Under the pieces are notes generated by a model. The model was given only the letters and a program-made list of their open reading frames with translations. It ran no database searches and had not been told where the DNA came from. Both the position numbers and the translations under genes were made by a program. Below, piece by piece: positions 1 to 5,542 of a DNA stretch of 6,449 bases; position 1 is the first letter of the stretch; every line of letters begins with the position of its first letter. Source of the stretch: Streptococcaceae bacterium (GTDB lineage: Bacteria; Bacillota; Bacilli; Lactobacillales; Streptococcaceae); contig JAITHN010000118.1 of assembly GCA_031279745.1 (NCBI GenBank), forward strand, positions 1 to 6,449, in the 5' to 3' direction.

Positions 1-336
1 TACTTGCCGTTAGCAACTGCCATGCAATCTTTCCAAGGTGGAATGCTACAAAAAATCCAATTAGGAAGCGGTTGGTGGTTTAACGACACCATTCGTGGAA
101 TGCAAGCGCAGTTGACTATTGCTGCTCAACAAACATTGCTTGGAAACTTTGTTGGAATGCTGACTGACTCTAGAAGTCTCTTAAGTTTTCCACGTCATGA
201 ATACTTTAGAAGAATTCTTTGTGACTTAGTTGGTTCATGGGTAGAACGCGGGCAAATACCTGACGACCTAGAACTTGTTGGGAAAATGATAGAAGATATT
301 TCATATAACAACGCAAACGAACAATTTAACTTTTAA
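1..336 (+). CDS. uxaC: Glucuronate isomerase (uronate isomerase), C-terminal part
   Basis: Uronate isomerase interconverts D-glucuronate and D-fructuronate (and D-galacturonate and D-tagaturonate), the first cytoplasmic step of hexuronate breakdown. The frame is open from base 1, so the gene begins left of the window. The 111 residues seen are roughly the last quarter of a protein usually near 470 residues. The family's conserved C-terminal blocks are present in order: LGSGWWFNDT near the start, then VGMLTDSRSLLSFPRHEYFRRILC (split here as VGMLTDSRSLLS and FPRHEYFRRILC), then DISYNNA close to the end. The end is intact, with TAA at 334-336. The symporter gene starts 48 bases downstream on the same strand, which points to a shared transcript for glucuronide uptake and catabolism. 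The identification rests on recognised motifs and is firm. Whether glucuronate or galacturonate is the main substrate cannot be told from this fragment. Confidence 0.94.
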   Translation, partial: YLPLATAMQSFQGGMLQKIQLGSGWWFNDTIRGMQAQLTIAAQQTLLGNFVGMLTDSRSLLSFPRHEYFRRILCDLVGSWVERGQIPDDLELVGKMIEDISYNNANEQFNF

Positions 337-339
337 AAT

Positions 340-384
340 TAAGAAAGGAAAGAGTGGGCAAGTCTCATTCAAGTAATCTAAAAA
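340..384 (+). promoter_or_regulatory. Leader between uxaC and the symporter: distant Shine-Dalgarno plus small hairpin
   Basis: The only purine-rich ribosome-site candidate, AAGAAAGGAAAGA (341-353), lies about 35 bases upstream of ATG 385, too far for normal initiation. A 7-bp hairpin can form between them: 352-358 with 364-370, loop CAAGT, two G-U pairs. Folding would shorten the gap to about 15 bases. An in-frame TAA at 379-381 rules out an upstream start for the symporter. A GTG at 354 sits 4 bases after AGGA and opens a 43-codon frame that overlaps the symporter start out of frame. Whether this leader tunes translation is inference. Confidence 0.35.
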
Positions 385-1899
385 ATGTCAGAGAAAAAGA
401 ATTGGGTATACCAAGAGAAGGAAATCACGGTTGCCCGTGGTATTGGATATGGTTTAACAGATTTAATGGGTGGTGGATGGAATAACATCGTTTCCGGTGT
501 AATCTTCGCCTTCGTATTGTCACAAGGGATTGACCCAGCATTTGCCGGAGCAATCACAGGGATAGGGCGTATCGTAGATGCAATCTTCTCATTGTTCTTC
601 GGTTCAGTTACAGATGGTTTTTACAAAACAAAAATTGGTCAAAAATTCGGACGCCGTCACTTCTTCATGCTTTTAGGTGGAATTCTTTTCACTGTATTAT
701 TCCCACTCTTCTGGGTGAAAAGCGACAGTTGGGTTTATTACCTTGTCATTTATATTGCCATTGAATTGGTAATTGCAATGATTCTGATTCCTTGGGAAAC
801 ATTGCCAACAGAAATGACCAGCGACTACAAATTAAGAACAATTCTTTCAGGTAGCCGCATGTTTATTTCAGCAACTGGAACTGCGATTGTATTCTTCGTT
901 TTAGCGGCATTGAAACACATGCAAAATCCAAATGCATATCTGATTACTGGTATTATCTGGACCATTCTATTCGTTGTTGCCATCTTTGTTTCTTACCGCA
1001 CAACCTGGGAAAGACCTTTAACAGACGAATTTGTAAAAGAATTAGAATCAGAACCTAAATTAGGTCTTGCTGAGTTCACGAAAAAGACAGTGAACGACTA
1101 CTTCTCAACATTCAAAAACAAAGCGTTTAGAAAACATTTATCTGTTTACTTGCTATCATTTACTGGGAAAGACTTCTATTCTACTTTACTTCCAACCTTC
1201 ATCGTTTGTTGTATGGTTGGGGTGAAAGATGACTTCCCATGGACATTACAAGCATTGAGTTTCTTCGGAATCTTCGCCACACTTCTTGCGGCTAAATTGA
1301 TGATTTCAAAAGGTCCAAAATTCTTATTCTCATTAAGCTACATCACAATTATCTTAGCGATGGTTGGATACTTTGCAACATGGGCATTGAAACTTTCAAA
1401 CCCAGTTATCATCTTAATCATCATCTCCGTGTTCTATCAATGTGCACGTGCGATTCTTGAATTTACACCCTGGAACGTATTTCCGTTCATTCCAGACGTT
1501 GACCGTTTGATGACACGCGAGGACCGTGCAGGAATCTATGCAGCTGTAATGACATTTTTCCGCAAATCAACTGGAGCGATCGCAGCATGGATTGCAGGGA
1601 TTGCTTTGAAAGAAATTGGATTTAACTCTACAACGATGACGAACCACGCAAATGTTCCACATAATGTACAGTTCGGGATTGCATTAATCTTCTTTGTAGG
1701 TCCAGTTGTCTTGATTTTTATCGCATGGTTAATCTCTCTATTCTTCGGGTTGAATCAGCATACACATGCTATCTTGAAAAAAGAAATCAACCGGTTAGAA
1801 GAAGGCGGATCAAAAGAAGATGTAACTGCTGAAGCGAAGGAAGTAACAGAAGCCTTAACTGGTCATCCATACGAAGAGTTGTGGCCAGAAGTAAAATAA
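385..1899 (+). CDS. GPH-family glycoside/uronide:cation symporter (MFS superfamily)
   Basis: This is a 504-residue integral membrane protein with about 12 hydrophobic segments, the usual size for glycoside-pentoside-hexuronide:cation symporters. The N-terminal stretch GYGLTDLMGGG (21-31) is followed by the loop 2-3 signature: D65, then GSVTD (73-77), K81, K83 and FGRR (88-91). A second family landmark is the IPWETLP block (135-141) with RMFISATGT (158-166). The region 371-405 (DVDRLMTREDRAG then RKSTGAIA) matches the conserved cytoplasmic segment of the second half. The tail after residue 456 is charged and cytoplasmic, ending in HPYEELWPEVK. Adjacent uxaC suggests that a glucuronide, free hexuronate or uronate oligosaccharide is imported with H+ or Na+; this is inferred from context. 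ATG 385 is the only plausible start because a stop precedes it at 379-381 and the next Met is residue 28, inside conserved sequence. It has no ribosome site at normal spacing. Confidence 0.9.
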   Translation: MSEKKNWVYQEKEITVARGIGYGLTDLMGGGWNNIVSGVIFAFVLSQGIDPAFAGAITGIGRIVDAIFSLFFGSVTDGFYKTKIGQKFGRRHFFMLLGGILFTVLFPLFWVKSDSWVYYLVIYIAIELVIAMILIPWETLPTEMTSDYKLRTILSGSRMFISATGTAIVFFVLAALKHMQNPNAYLITGIIWTILFVVAIFVSYRTTWERPLTDEFVKELESEPKLGLAEFTKKTVNDYFSTFKNKAFRKHLSVYLLSFTGKDFYSTLLPTFIVCCMVGVKDDFPWTLQALSFFGIFATLLAAKLMISKGPKFLFSLSYITIILAMVGYFATWALKLSNPVIILIIISVFYQCARAILEFTPWNVFPFIPDVDRLMTREDRAGIYAAVMTFFRKSTGAIAAWIAGIALKEIGFNSTTMTNHANVPHNVQFGIALIFFVGPVVLIFIAWLISLFFGLNQHTHAILKKEINRLEEGGSKEDVTAEAKEVTEALTGHPYEELWPEVK

Positions 1900-1911
1900 G
1901 TAGTGTTTTAT

Positions 1912-1951
1912 ATGGCGTTCTCAAATTTTTTTGAGAGCGTCATGGATTTTT
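1912..1951 (+). terminator. Probable rho-independent terminator after the symporter
   Basis: Bases 1912-1925 pair with 1930-1943 over 14 bp (two G-U pairs), with a TTTT loop. Five T follow at 1947-1951 after a short GGA gap. The imperfect T tract suggests incomplete termination, so some transcription may continue into the gene at 1968. Confidence 0.62.
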
Positions 1952-1967
1952 AAATAGGGGTGAAAAA

Positions 1968-2354
1968 ATGAAAAAAGTAGTTGTTTATAACTTAATTGAA
2001 GATGCTTTTGTATTTGTAGAGGCAATTGAATCAGATGGACGTTTATGTTTTGAAAACCCAGCTCTTCTAGAAGAAGTAGGCTTGCTTGAACGTTCAAATG
2101 AAATTCAGAGTGTATTAGAAGAAGATACGTTTGCGATTGTTGTAGGGCAAACGATTGAAAGCCAAACATTCAATCAATGGGAAGCACTTCGTGTGTCTCA
2201 AGCATTTCATGCAATCAAAAAAGAGATGGAAGCAAGTGGGAAATTGGCTCATCTTCCAGCATTTGAACAAATTACGGAAGATATTGTAGCAAAATATAAT
2301 GGAAAGCGTTCTTGGAACGACATCTATCAAAACTTGTACAAAGTATTGGCGTAA
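1968..2354 (+). CDS. Uncharacterised 128-residue protein in the uronate block
   Basis: I do not recognise this family. The start is well supported: AGGGGTG (1956-1962) lies 5 bases before ATG 1968. The protein is acidic, soluble-looking and has no signal peptide or membrane segment. The N-terminal half (KKVVVYNLIEDAFVFVEAI, later DTFAIVVGQ near 53-61) looks like beta strands separated by an acidic helix (33-51). The C-terminal half (about 66-128) looks mainly helical, with aromatic residues clustered near the end (W116, Y120, Y124). It lies between the symporter terminator and the IclR-type regulator, all on one strand, so it is probably transcribed by readthrough or with the regulator. A role in uronate use, for instance as a small accessory or regulatory protein, would be guilt by association only. 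The gene is real on the basis of its ribosome site, full-length frame and normal codon use. Confidence 0.78.
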   Translation: MKKVVVYNLIEDAFVFVEAIESDGRLCFENPALLEEVGLLERSNEIQSVLEEDTFAIVVGQTIESQTFNQWEALRVSQAFHAIKKEMEASGKLAHLPAFEQITEDIVAKYNGKRSWNDIYQNLYKVLA

Positions 2355-2363
2355 TGGTTTAGA

Positions 2364-2375
2364 CGCGAATTCGCG
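2364..2375. promoter_or_regulatory. Perfect 12-bp palindrome, candidate operator
   Basis: CGCGAATTCGCG reads identically on both strands and sits 9 bases after the stop of the 128-residue gene and 74 bases before the regulator's GTG. Two CGCG blocks stand out in an AT-rich genome. A weak promoter-like pair lies just upstream (TTGTAC at 2334-2339; TGGTTTAGA at 2355-2363, 18-base spacing), which would put the palindrome near a transcription start. This suggests an autoregulatory operator for the IclR-family protein, but no consensus was matched. Confidence 0.4.
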
Positions 2376-2386
2376 GACTGCAGCAA

Positions 2387-2426
2387 TGCTTTGGGACAAC
2401 AGTCTATGTCCAAGCACGATAGACTG
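2387..2426 (+). promoter_or_regulatory. Inverted repeat / alternative hairpins in the regulator's leader
   Basis: CAGTCTAT (2400-2407) pairs perfectly with ATAGACTG (2419-2426) across an 11-base loop. A competing hairpin pairs 2387-2398 with 2407-2416 through 10 bp with two single-base bulges. Each hairpin uses part of the other's arm or loop, so they exclude one another. No T-run follows, so this is not a terminator. It lies 13 bases ahead of the GGAGG ribosome site, so it could be an operator or a translational control element. Confidence 0.35.
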
Positions 2427-2449
2427 CTGCAAAACGAATGGAGGAAACA

Positions 2450-3205
2450 GTGGAAGGACAAAAACTTTATGGAAGCGTAATGATTAAAGCCGTGGAAATA
2501 TTGGATTTTCTCCGTGACTCGTCTGAAAAACCGACGGCGAGTGAGATTGGAGAAGCCACCCAATCCACTAAATCTACCATTTCCAAAATCTTGAATACCA
2601 TGCTCGTGCTCAATCTGATTGAAAAGGATGAGCAAACTCTTCGTTACTCCATTGGGACGAAGATGATAGGCTATGGAAATCGAGCAATTGAAAATTATAG
2701 CTTTGAAACGCAAATCGAGCCCTATTTAGAAAAAATTCATGATGAAATTGGACAAACGATTCACATCGGCGTACAACGTGAAGATGAAATCATCTATATT
2801 GGGAAACGTGAGGCGAAAACTCCTGTTTCGTTGAAAAGTCGAGTAGGAGATAAGGTCTCAATGAATACGAGTGCTATGGGGAAAGCCATTCTCGCCGAGC
2901 GAACAGATGAGGAGATTCGGAAACATCTAGAAATCTGCCCGCTGAAAAGAATGACGGAGCACACGATTGTTGATCCGGAAGCATTTATTAAAGAAATCGA
3001 AATGGTTAGGCAGACGGGTGTTGCCTTTGATCGTGAAGAAAATGAGCTTGGCATTTATTGTACGGGTGTCGCCATCTCGAGTGCCACTCATAATTATGGT
3101 GCCGTAAGTATTTCTGTTCCTGTCTACTATTTGAAAGAAGAGAAGAAAAAGCGCATTATTGAACTCTTACTTGAGATGAAACAGGGAATGTTAAAAGCAT
3201 TATAA
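2450..3205 (+). CDS. IclR-family transcriptional regulator
   Basis: This is a 251-residue DNA-binding regulator of standard IclR length. An N-terminal winged helix-turn-helix spans about residues 6-70 (VMIKAVEILDFL, then TASEIGEATQSTKSTISKIL). A linker follows, then the effector-binding domain (about 85-250). Family landmarks are VGDKVSMNTSAMGKAILA (132-149) and GVAFDREENELGIYCTGVAI (190-209). I chose GTG 2450 because a perfect GGAGG (2440-2444) lies 5 bases ahead. ATG 2438, in the same frame, has no ribosome site and would add only four residues. IclR proteins such as KdgR control pectin and uronate genes in many bacteria, so the likely ligand is a uronate-pathway intermediate (2-keto-3-deoxygluconate is a candidate) and the likely targets are the genes upstream. 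Family membership is clear; ligand and targets are inferred. Terminator 3208-3243 follows directly. Confidence 0.92.
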   Translation: MEGQKLYGSVMIKAVEILDFLRDSSEKPTASEIGEATQSTKSTISKILNTMLVLNLIEKDEQTLRYSIGTKMIGYGNRAIENYSFETQIEPYLEKIHDEIGQTIHIGVQREDEIIYIGKREAKTPVSLKSRVGDKVSMNTSAMGKAILAERTDEEIRKHLEICPLKRMTEHTIVDPEAFIKEIEMVRQTGVAFDREENELGIYCTGVAISSATHNYGAVSISVPVYYLKEEKKKRIIELLLEMKQGMLKAL

Positions 3206-3207
3206 GT

Positions 3208-3243
3208 AATCTATGGTGTGGCAATCACACCATAGATTTTTTT
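3208..3243 (+). terminator. Rho-independent terminator after the IclR-type regulator
   Basis: Bases 3209-3220 and 3226-3237 form a perfect 12-bp stem (ATCTATGGTGTG and its complement) with a GCAAT loop. An unbroken T-run at 3237-3243 follows. It begins within 5 bases of the stop codon and separates the uronate block from the SRP RNA gene. Confidence 0.93.
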
Positions 3244-3264
3244 GTAGAATTTTATTTTTCCGTA

Positions 3265-3273
3265 TGGTAAACT
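3265..3273 (+). promoter_or_regulatory. Extended -10 promoter of the SRP RNA gene
   Basis: TGGTAAACT fits an extended -10 element (TGn plus TAAACT). Counting 7 bases on gives a start at G3280, exactly where the closing stem of the RNA begins. No good -35 at 17 bases is seen: TTGTAG at 3242-3247 is spaced 20 bases and overlaps the preceding terminator's T-run. Confidence 0.6.
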
Positions 3274-3279
3274 AAACAA

Positions 3280-3358
3280 GGGCAAAATTTCAAATGTGAA
3301 GGGTGTCAGGTCCGGAAGGAAGCAGCACTAAGCATCTTGAGGTTTGTGCCCTTTTTTT
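3280..3358 (+). ncRNA. ffs: Signal recognition particle RNA, small bacterial (4.5S) type
   Basis: This is the RNA scaffold of the signal recognition particle. It binds Ffh and FtsY to deliver nascent membrane and secreted proteins to the translocon. The near-invariant domain IV core GTCAGGTCCGGAAGGAAG followed by CAGC is present at 3305-3326, including the GGAA tetraloop and both asymmetric internal-loop sequences. The ends pair: GGGCA (3280-3284) with TGCCC (3347-3351). Flanking segments CAAAATTTCAAATG and CATCTTGAGGTTTG form an interrupted helix. The mature RNA is about 72 bases plus the T-run 3352-3358, so it is the short form without an Alu domain. The closing stem plus seven T also serves as a terminator. 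In many Firmicutes this gene lies beside dnaX; here it sits between an IclR-type regulator and cydC. Confidence 0.95.
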
Positions 3359-3359
3359 G

Positions 3360-3388
3360 TTGTCGCTTTTTTAAAGGGCTTGTATACT
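3360..3388 (+). promoter_or_regulatory. Sigma-A-like promoter for cydC
   Basis: TTGTCG (3360-3365) and TATACT (3383-3388) are separated by 17 bases, matching the consensus at 4 of 6 and 5 of 6 positions. Transcription would start near 3394-3396, directly at the AGAGGTGG ribosome site. That leaves a leader of only about 12-14 bases before ATG 3408. Confidence 0.65.
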
Positions 3389-3407
3389 GAATTTAGAGGT
3401 GGACGTG

Positions 3408-5108
3408 ATGAAAAATGACTCATGGGTTATACCCTTTATTCTTCAATATAAAAAAACATTGCTTCTCTGCATTTTTTTAGGAACACTTACGTTTGTCTTT
3501 GGAGCAGCGCTATTATTTACTTCAGGACTTTTAATTTTAAAATCTGCAGCGAGGCCGGAAAACATCATTATGGTGTATGTCCCCGTTGTCCTAACGCGTG
3601 CATTTGGGATTTTTCGCCCAGTCGCAAGGTATGTGGAGCGTCTTCAAAGCCATCAGTGGGTCTTGAAAATGACGAGCGGGCTTCGAAAAAAACTTTTTCA
3701 AGTTTTGGAAAACCAACCGATTCCAAATTATGATAAAAAGAGTTATGGGATTATCTTAGGCGTTCTAAACGAAGATGTTGAAAATCTGCAAAATCTGTAC
3801 TTGCGGAGCGTCTTCCCTGCATTGATTGGGCTAGCCATCTATGCGGTTATCATTATAGGGATGGGGATTTTTTCTCTTTCTTTCGCCCTCTTCCTCCTCC
3901 TTCTTTTTGGAGTGCTTCTCTTTCTTATTCCTCTTATCAGCTTCCTTATGAAAAGAGGGAAGATGATGCAGCAGAAAGAGGCGGAGAAAAAACATTATGA
4001 AGATTTGACCGATCTAATTTTAGCGATTGATGACATCACATTTTCTGGAAAGGGCGAGGTTCTTCTGGATAAGATTCTTCACTCTAGTCAAGAAAATCAG
4101 GAGAAGATTTACCTGATGGGTAAGGGAGATAGGTTTCGACTATTTGTAACGGAATGTCTCTTCGGGTTCGTCCTCTATGCCATGCTTCTCTGGTCTGGAG
4201 AGACGTTTGCAGGTGTGAATCCTCCATTGATTGCAGCATTCACCCTCGCTCTCTTCCCGTTGATTGACGTCTTTATTCCGCTTAATGATGTTCTGAGCGA
4301 ACTTGAAACACGAGGGAGTGCGATAGGTCGATTGAATGCGTTGGAAAGCGGAGGAGAAAGTCGTCAAACTACGTTTTATCAGCCTGAAACATTTGACATT
4401 CACTTTGATGAAGTAGAATTTGCCTATGAGGAAACTCCCGTCATCAAAAATGTCAGTTTGCACATTCCAAAAGGGCAGACGCTTGCCGTTATCGGAAGAA
4501 GCGGAGAAGGAAAGTCCACGCTCTTGAATCTCTTGCAAGGATTTTACACCTCGCAAAAAGGAAAGATTGCCGTTGGAAATGTAGAAGTTCAAGAGATTGA
4601 AACTCCGTCAAAAATTTTCGGCGTCATCGAGCAAAATCCGCATTTATTCCGTACGACTGTGAGAAATAATCTACATTTGGCAAAACTTGATTCAAGTGAT
4701 AGAGAATTATGGGAAGTGCTAGATAAAGTAGGATTACGCGAACGGGTTGAGAAGATGGAACATGGATTGGATGAAGTCATGCACGAGATGGCGTTCAATC
4801 TTTCCGGTGGAGAAAGACATCGACTAGCGTTAGCGCGCGTCCTCCTGCAAGATGTGCCGATTGTGCTTTTAGACGAAATAACAAGTGCCATTGACCCCAT
4901 AACAGAAAAAAAATTGTTACAATTAATCATGAGTGAATTGCAAGAGAAAACAGTCATCTGGGTGACGCATCATCTCAAAGAAATTGCGCTTTCGGATAAG
5001 ATCATCTTTTTAGAACAAGGTGAAATCGCTTATTCTGGAACGCATGAAGAATTATTTGCTACAAATATGGATTATCAAAGACTCGTTCTAATGGAAAATG
5101 CGAAGTAA
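3408..5108 (+). CDS. cydC: CydC, ABC half-transporter subunit for cytochrome bd assembly (thiol reductant exporter)
   Basis: CydC pairs with CydD to form a heterodimeric exporter. In E. coli it moves cysteine and glutathione out of the cytoplasm, binds haem and is needed for cytochrome bd maturation. This 566-residue protein has an N-terminal membrane domain (segments about 17-45, 52-68, 137-180 as two helices, 246-293 as two helices). The CydC hallmark RPENIIMVYVPVVLTRAFG begins at residue 49, followed by RPVARYVERL (70-79). The ATPase domain has Walker A GRSGEGKST (363-371), Q-loop Q409, signature LSGGE (465-469), Walker B ending D489-E490, D-loop SAID (493-496) and H-loop H521, so it should be active. 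Glu in the Walker A x position is slightly unusual. I chose ATG 3408 because GAGGTGG (3396-3402) is well spaced; GTG 3399 in the same frame overlaps that site. No cydD, cydA or cydB lies alongside. The next gene starts 13 bases after the stop. Confidence 0.93.
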   Translation: MKNDSWVIPFILQYKKTLLLCIFLGTLTFVFGAALLFTSGLLILKSAARPENIIMVYVPVVLTRAFGIFRPVARYVERLQSHQWVLKMTSGLRKKLFQVLENQPIPNYDKKSYGIILGVLNEDVENLQNLYLRSVFPALIGLAIYAVIIIGMGIFSLSFALFLLLLFGVLLFLIPLISFLMKRGKMMQQKEAEKKHYEDLTDLILAIDDITFSGKGEVLLDKILHSSQENQEKIYLMGKGDRFRLFVTECLFGFVLYAMLLWSGETFAGVNPPLIAAFTLALFPLIDVFIPLNDVLSELETRGSAIGRLNALESGGESRQTTFYQPETFDIHFDEVEFAYEETPVIKNVSLHIPKGQTLAVIGRSGEGKSTLLNLLQGFYTSQKGKIAVGNVEVQEIETPSKIFGVIEQNPHLFRTTVRNNLHLAKLDSSDRELWEVLDKVGLRERVEKMEHGLDEVMHEMAFNLSGGERHRLALARVLLQDVPIVLLDEITSAIDPITEKKLLQLIMSELQEKTVIWVTHHLKEIALSDKIIFLEQGEIAYSGTHEELFATNMDYQRLVLMENAK

Positions 5109-5121
5109 GGAGACAGAAATT

Positions 5122-5352
5122 ATGAATAAGAAAAACAAAGACATTGAAGTTGTCGTAGAAGAAGTAAAAGTTCCGGTAGGGAATCAACATGTGGAGGGTC
5201 AAAAATTAAAGATTGGTAAGCGTGAGATTGGAGTCATCTATTCACAAGGACAAAAATTCATCATAGAAAAAGATGGAAAACCATTTGGAACAGCAACAGG
5301 AGTGGATGATGCATTTCAAATTCTTCTTGAAGATTACAATTTAAATGGATAA
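5122..5352 (+). CDS. Small DUF2969-like protein, function unknown
   Basis: This is a 76-residue charged, Lys- and Glu-rich protein with no membrane segment or signal peptide. Its layout resembles the DUF2969 family of lactic acid bacteria as I recall it: a polar N-terminus, LKIGKREIGVI (29-39), the strand-like KFIIEKDGKPFG (45-56), a helix VDDAFQILLEDYN (61-73) and a YNLN ending (72-75). No function is established to my knowledge. I chose ATG 5122 because TAAGGAG (5106-5112) lies 9 bases ahead; the in-frame ATG 5098 lies inside cydC and has no site. The ribosome site overlaps the cydC stop codon, so translation is probably coupled and the two proteins are made together. A role in cytochrome bd assembly is inference from position only. 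Family assignment is from memory of sequence features and is fairly, not fully, sure. Confidence 0.82.
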   Translation: MNKKNKDIEVVVEEVKVPVGNQHVEGQKLKIGKREIGVIYSQGQKFIIEKDGKPFGTATGVDDAFQILLEDYNLNG

Positions 5353-5355
5353 ATT

Positions 5356-5446
5356 AAAACAACTGGCACTGTTTGCAAGCCTTCCCAGAGTTAGATTTTT
5401 AGTCTAACTTTGAGACAGCTTGCAAACAGTGCCAGTTGTTTTTTTT
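5356..5446. terminator. Long palindromic terminator between convergent genes
   Basis: Bases 5356-5380 pair perfectly with 5418-5442 over 25 bp. The same symmetry centre continues inward through short mismatches to a second stem (5389-5395 with 5403-5409) and a 7-base loop, making an 87-base near-perfect palindrome. Eight T (5439-5446) end it on the + strand, so it terminates the cydC/DUF2969-like unit. On the - strand the stem is followed only by GTTTTAATTT, a weaker tract, so it may also stop the convergent ychF unit. The stem is much longer than a usual terminator. Confidence 0.85.
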
Positions 5447-5494
5447 ATGAACGGTGTCCTTGACCGAACACTTACACCTTTAGCCGTGAGCGCT

Positions 5495-5542
5495 CTAGAT
5501 TATGCTGAAAGAATATCTAACCTCATGGATAGCTTCGTTTTT
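5495..5542 (-). pseudogene. Orphan duplicate of the 3' end of the adjacent gene
   Basis: Read on the - strand, this stretch encodes KNEAIHEVRYSFSII plus a TAG stop. The neighbouring intact gene ends in KNETIHEVKYYINAI plus TAA. The two copies are 46 bases apart (5588 and 5542), abut with a 2-base overlap at the stop codon, and match at about 36 of 48 bases. The second copy is one base out of frame with the first and has no start of its own. Its differences include silent third-position changes (ATA/ATC, GAA/GAG) and a Lys/Arg swap, which suggests it evolved as coding sequence before being orphaned. It is best read as the tail of a deleted paralogue or replaced allele. Confidence 0.65.

Noticed and set aside
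2386..2487. Short frame from ATG 2386 across the regulator's leader
   Set aside because: No ribosome site. It overlaps the regulator out of frame, and its composition is unlike a protein.
3399..3407. GTG 3399 and GTG 3405 as cydC starts
   Set aside because: GTG 3399 overlaps the ribosome site itself, and GTG 3405 is too close to it. ATG 3408 has the proper spacing.
3876..3940. Pyrimidine-rich run
   Set aside because: It is explained by Leu/Phe codons of a membrane helix in cydC.
4140..4957. Long open frames on the - strand inside cydC
   Set aside because: They are antisense to strongly conserved ABC domains, lack ribosome sites and have Ser/Cys/Arg-rich compositions typical of shadow frames.
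5098..5121. ATG 5098 as the start of the DUF2969-like gene
   Set aside because: It lies within the end of cydC without a ribosome site, while ATG 5122 follows TAAGGAG.
5447..5494. Possible terminator or site with GGTGT/ACACC symmetry beyond the orphan tail
   Set aside because: Pairing is short and interrupted, and no T-run follows on either strand. I see no gene or clear signal here.
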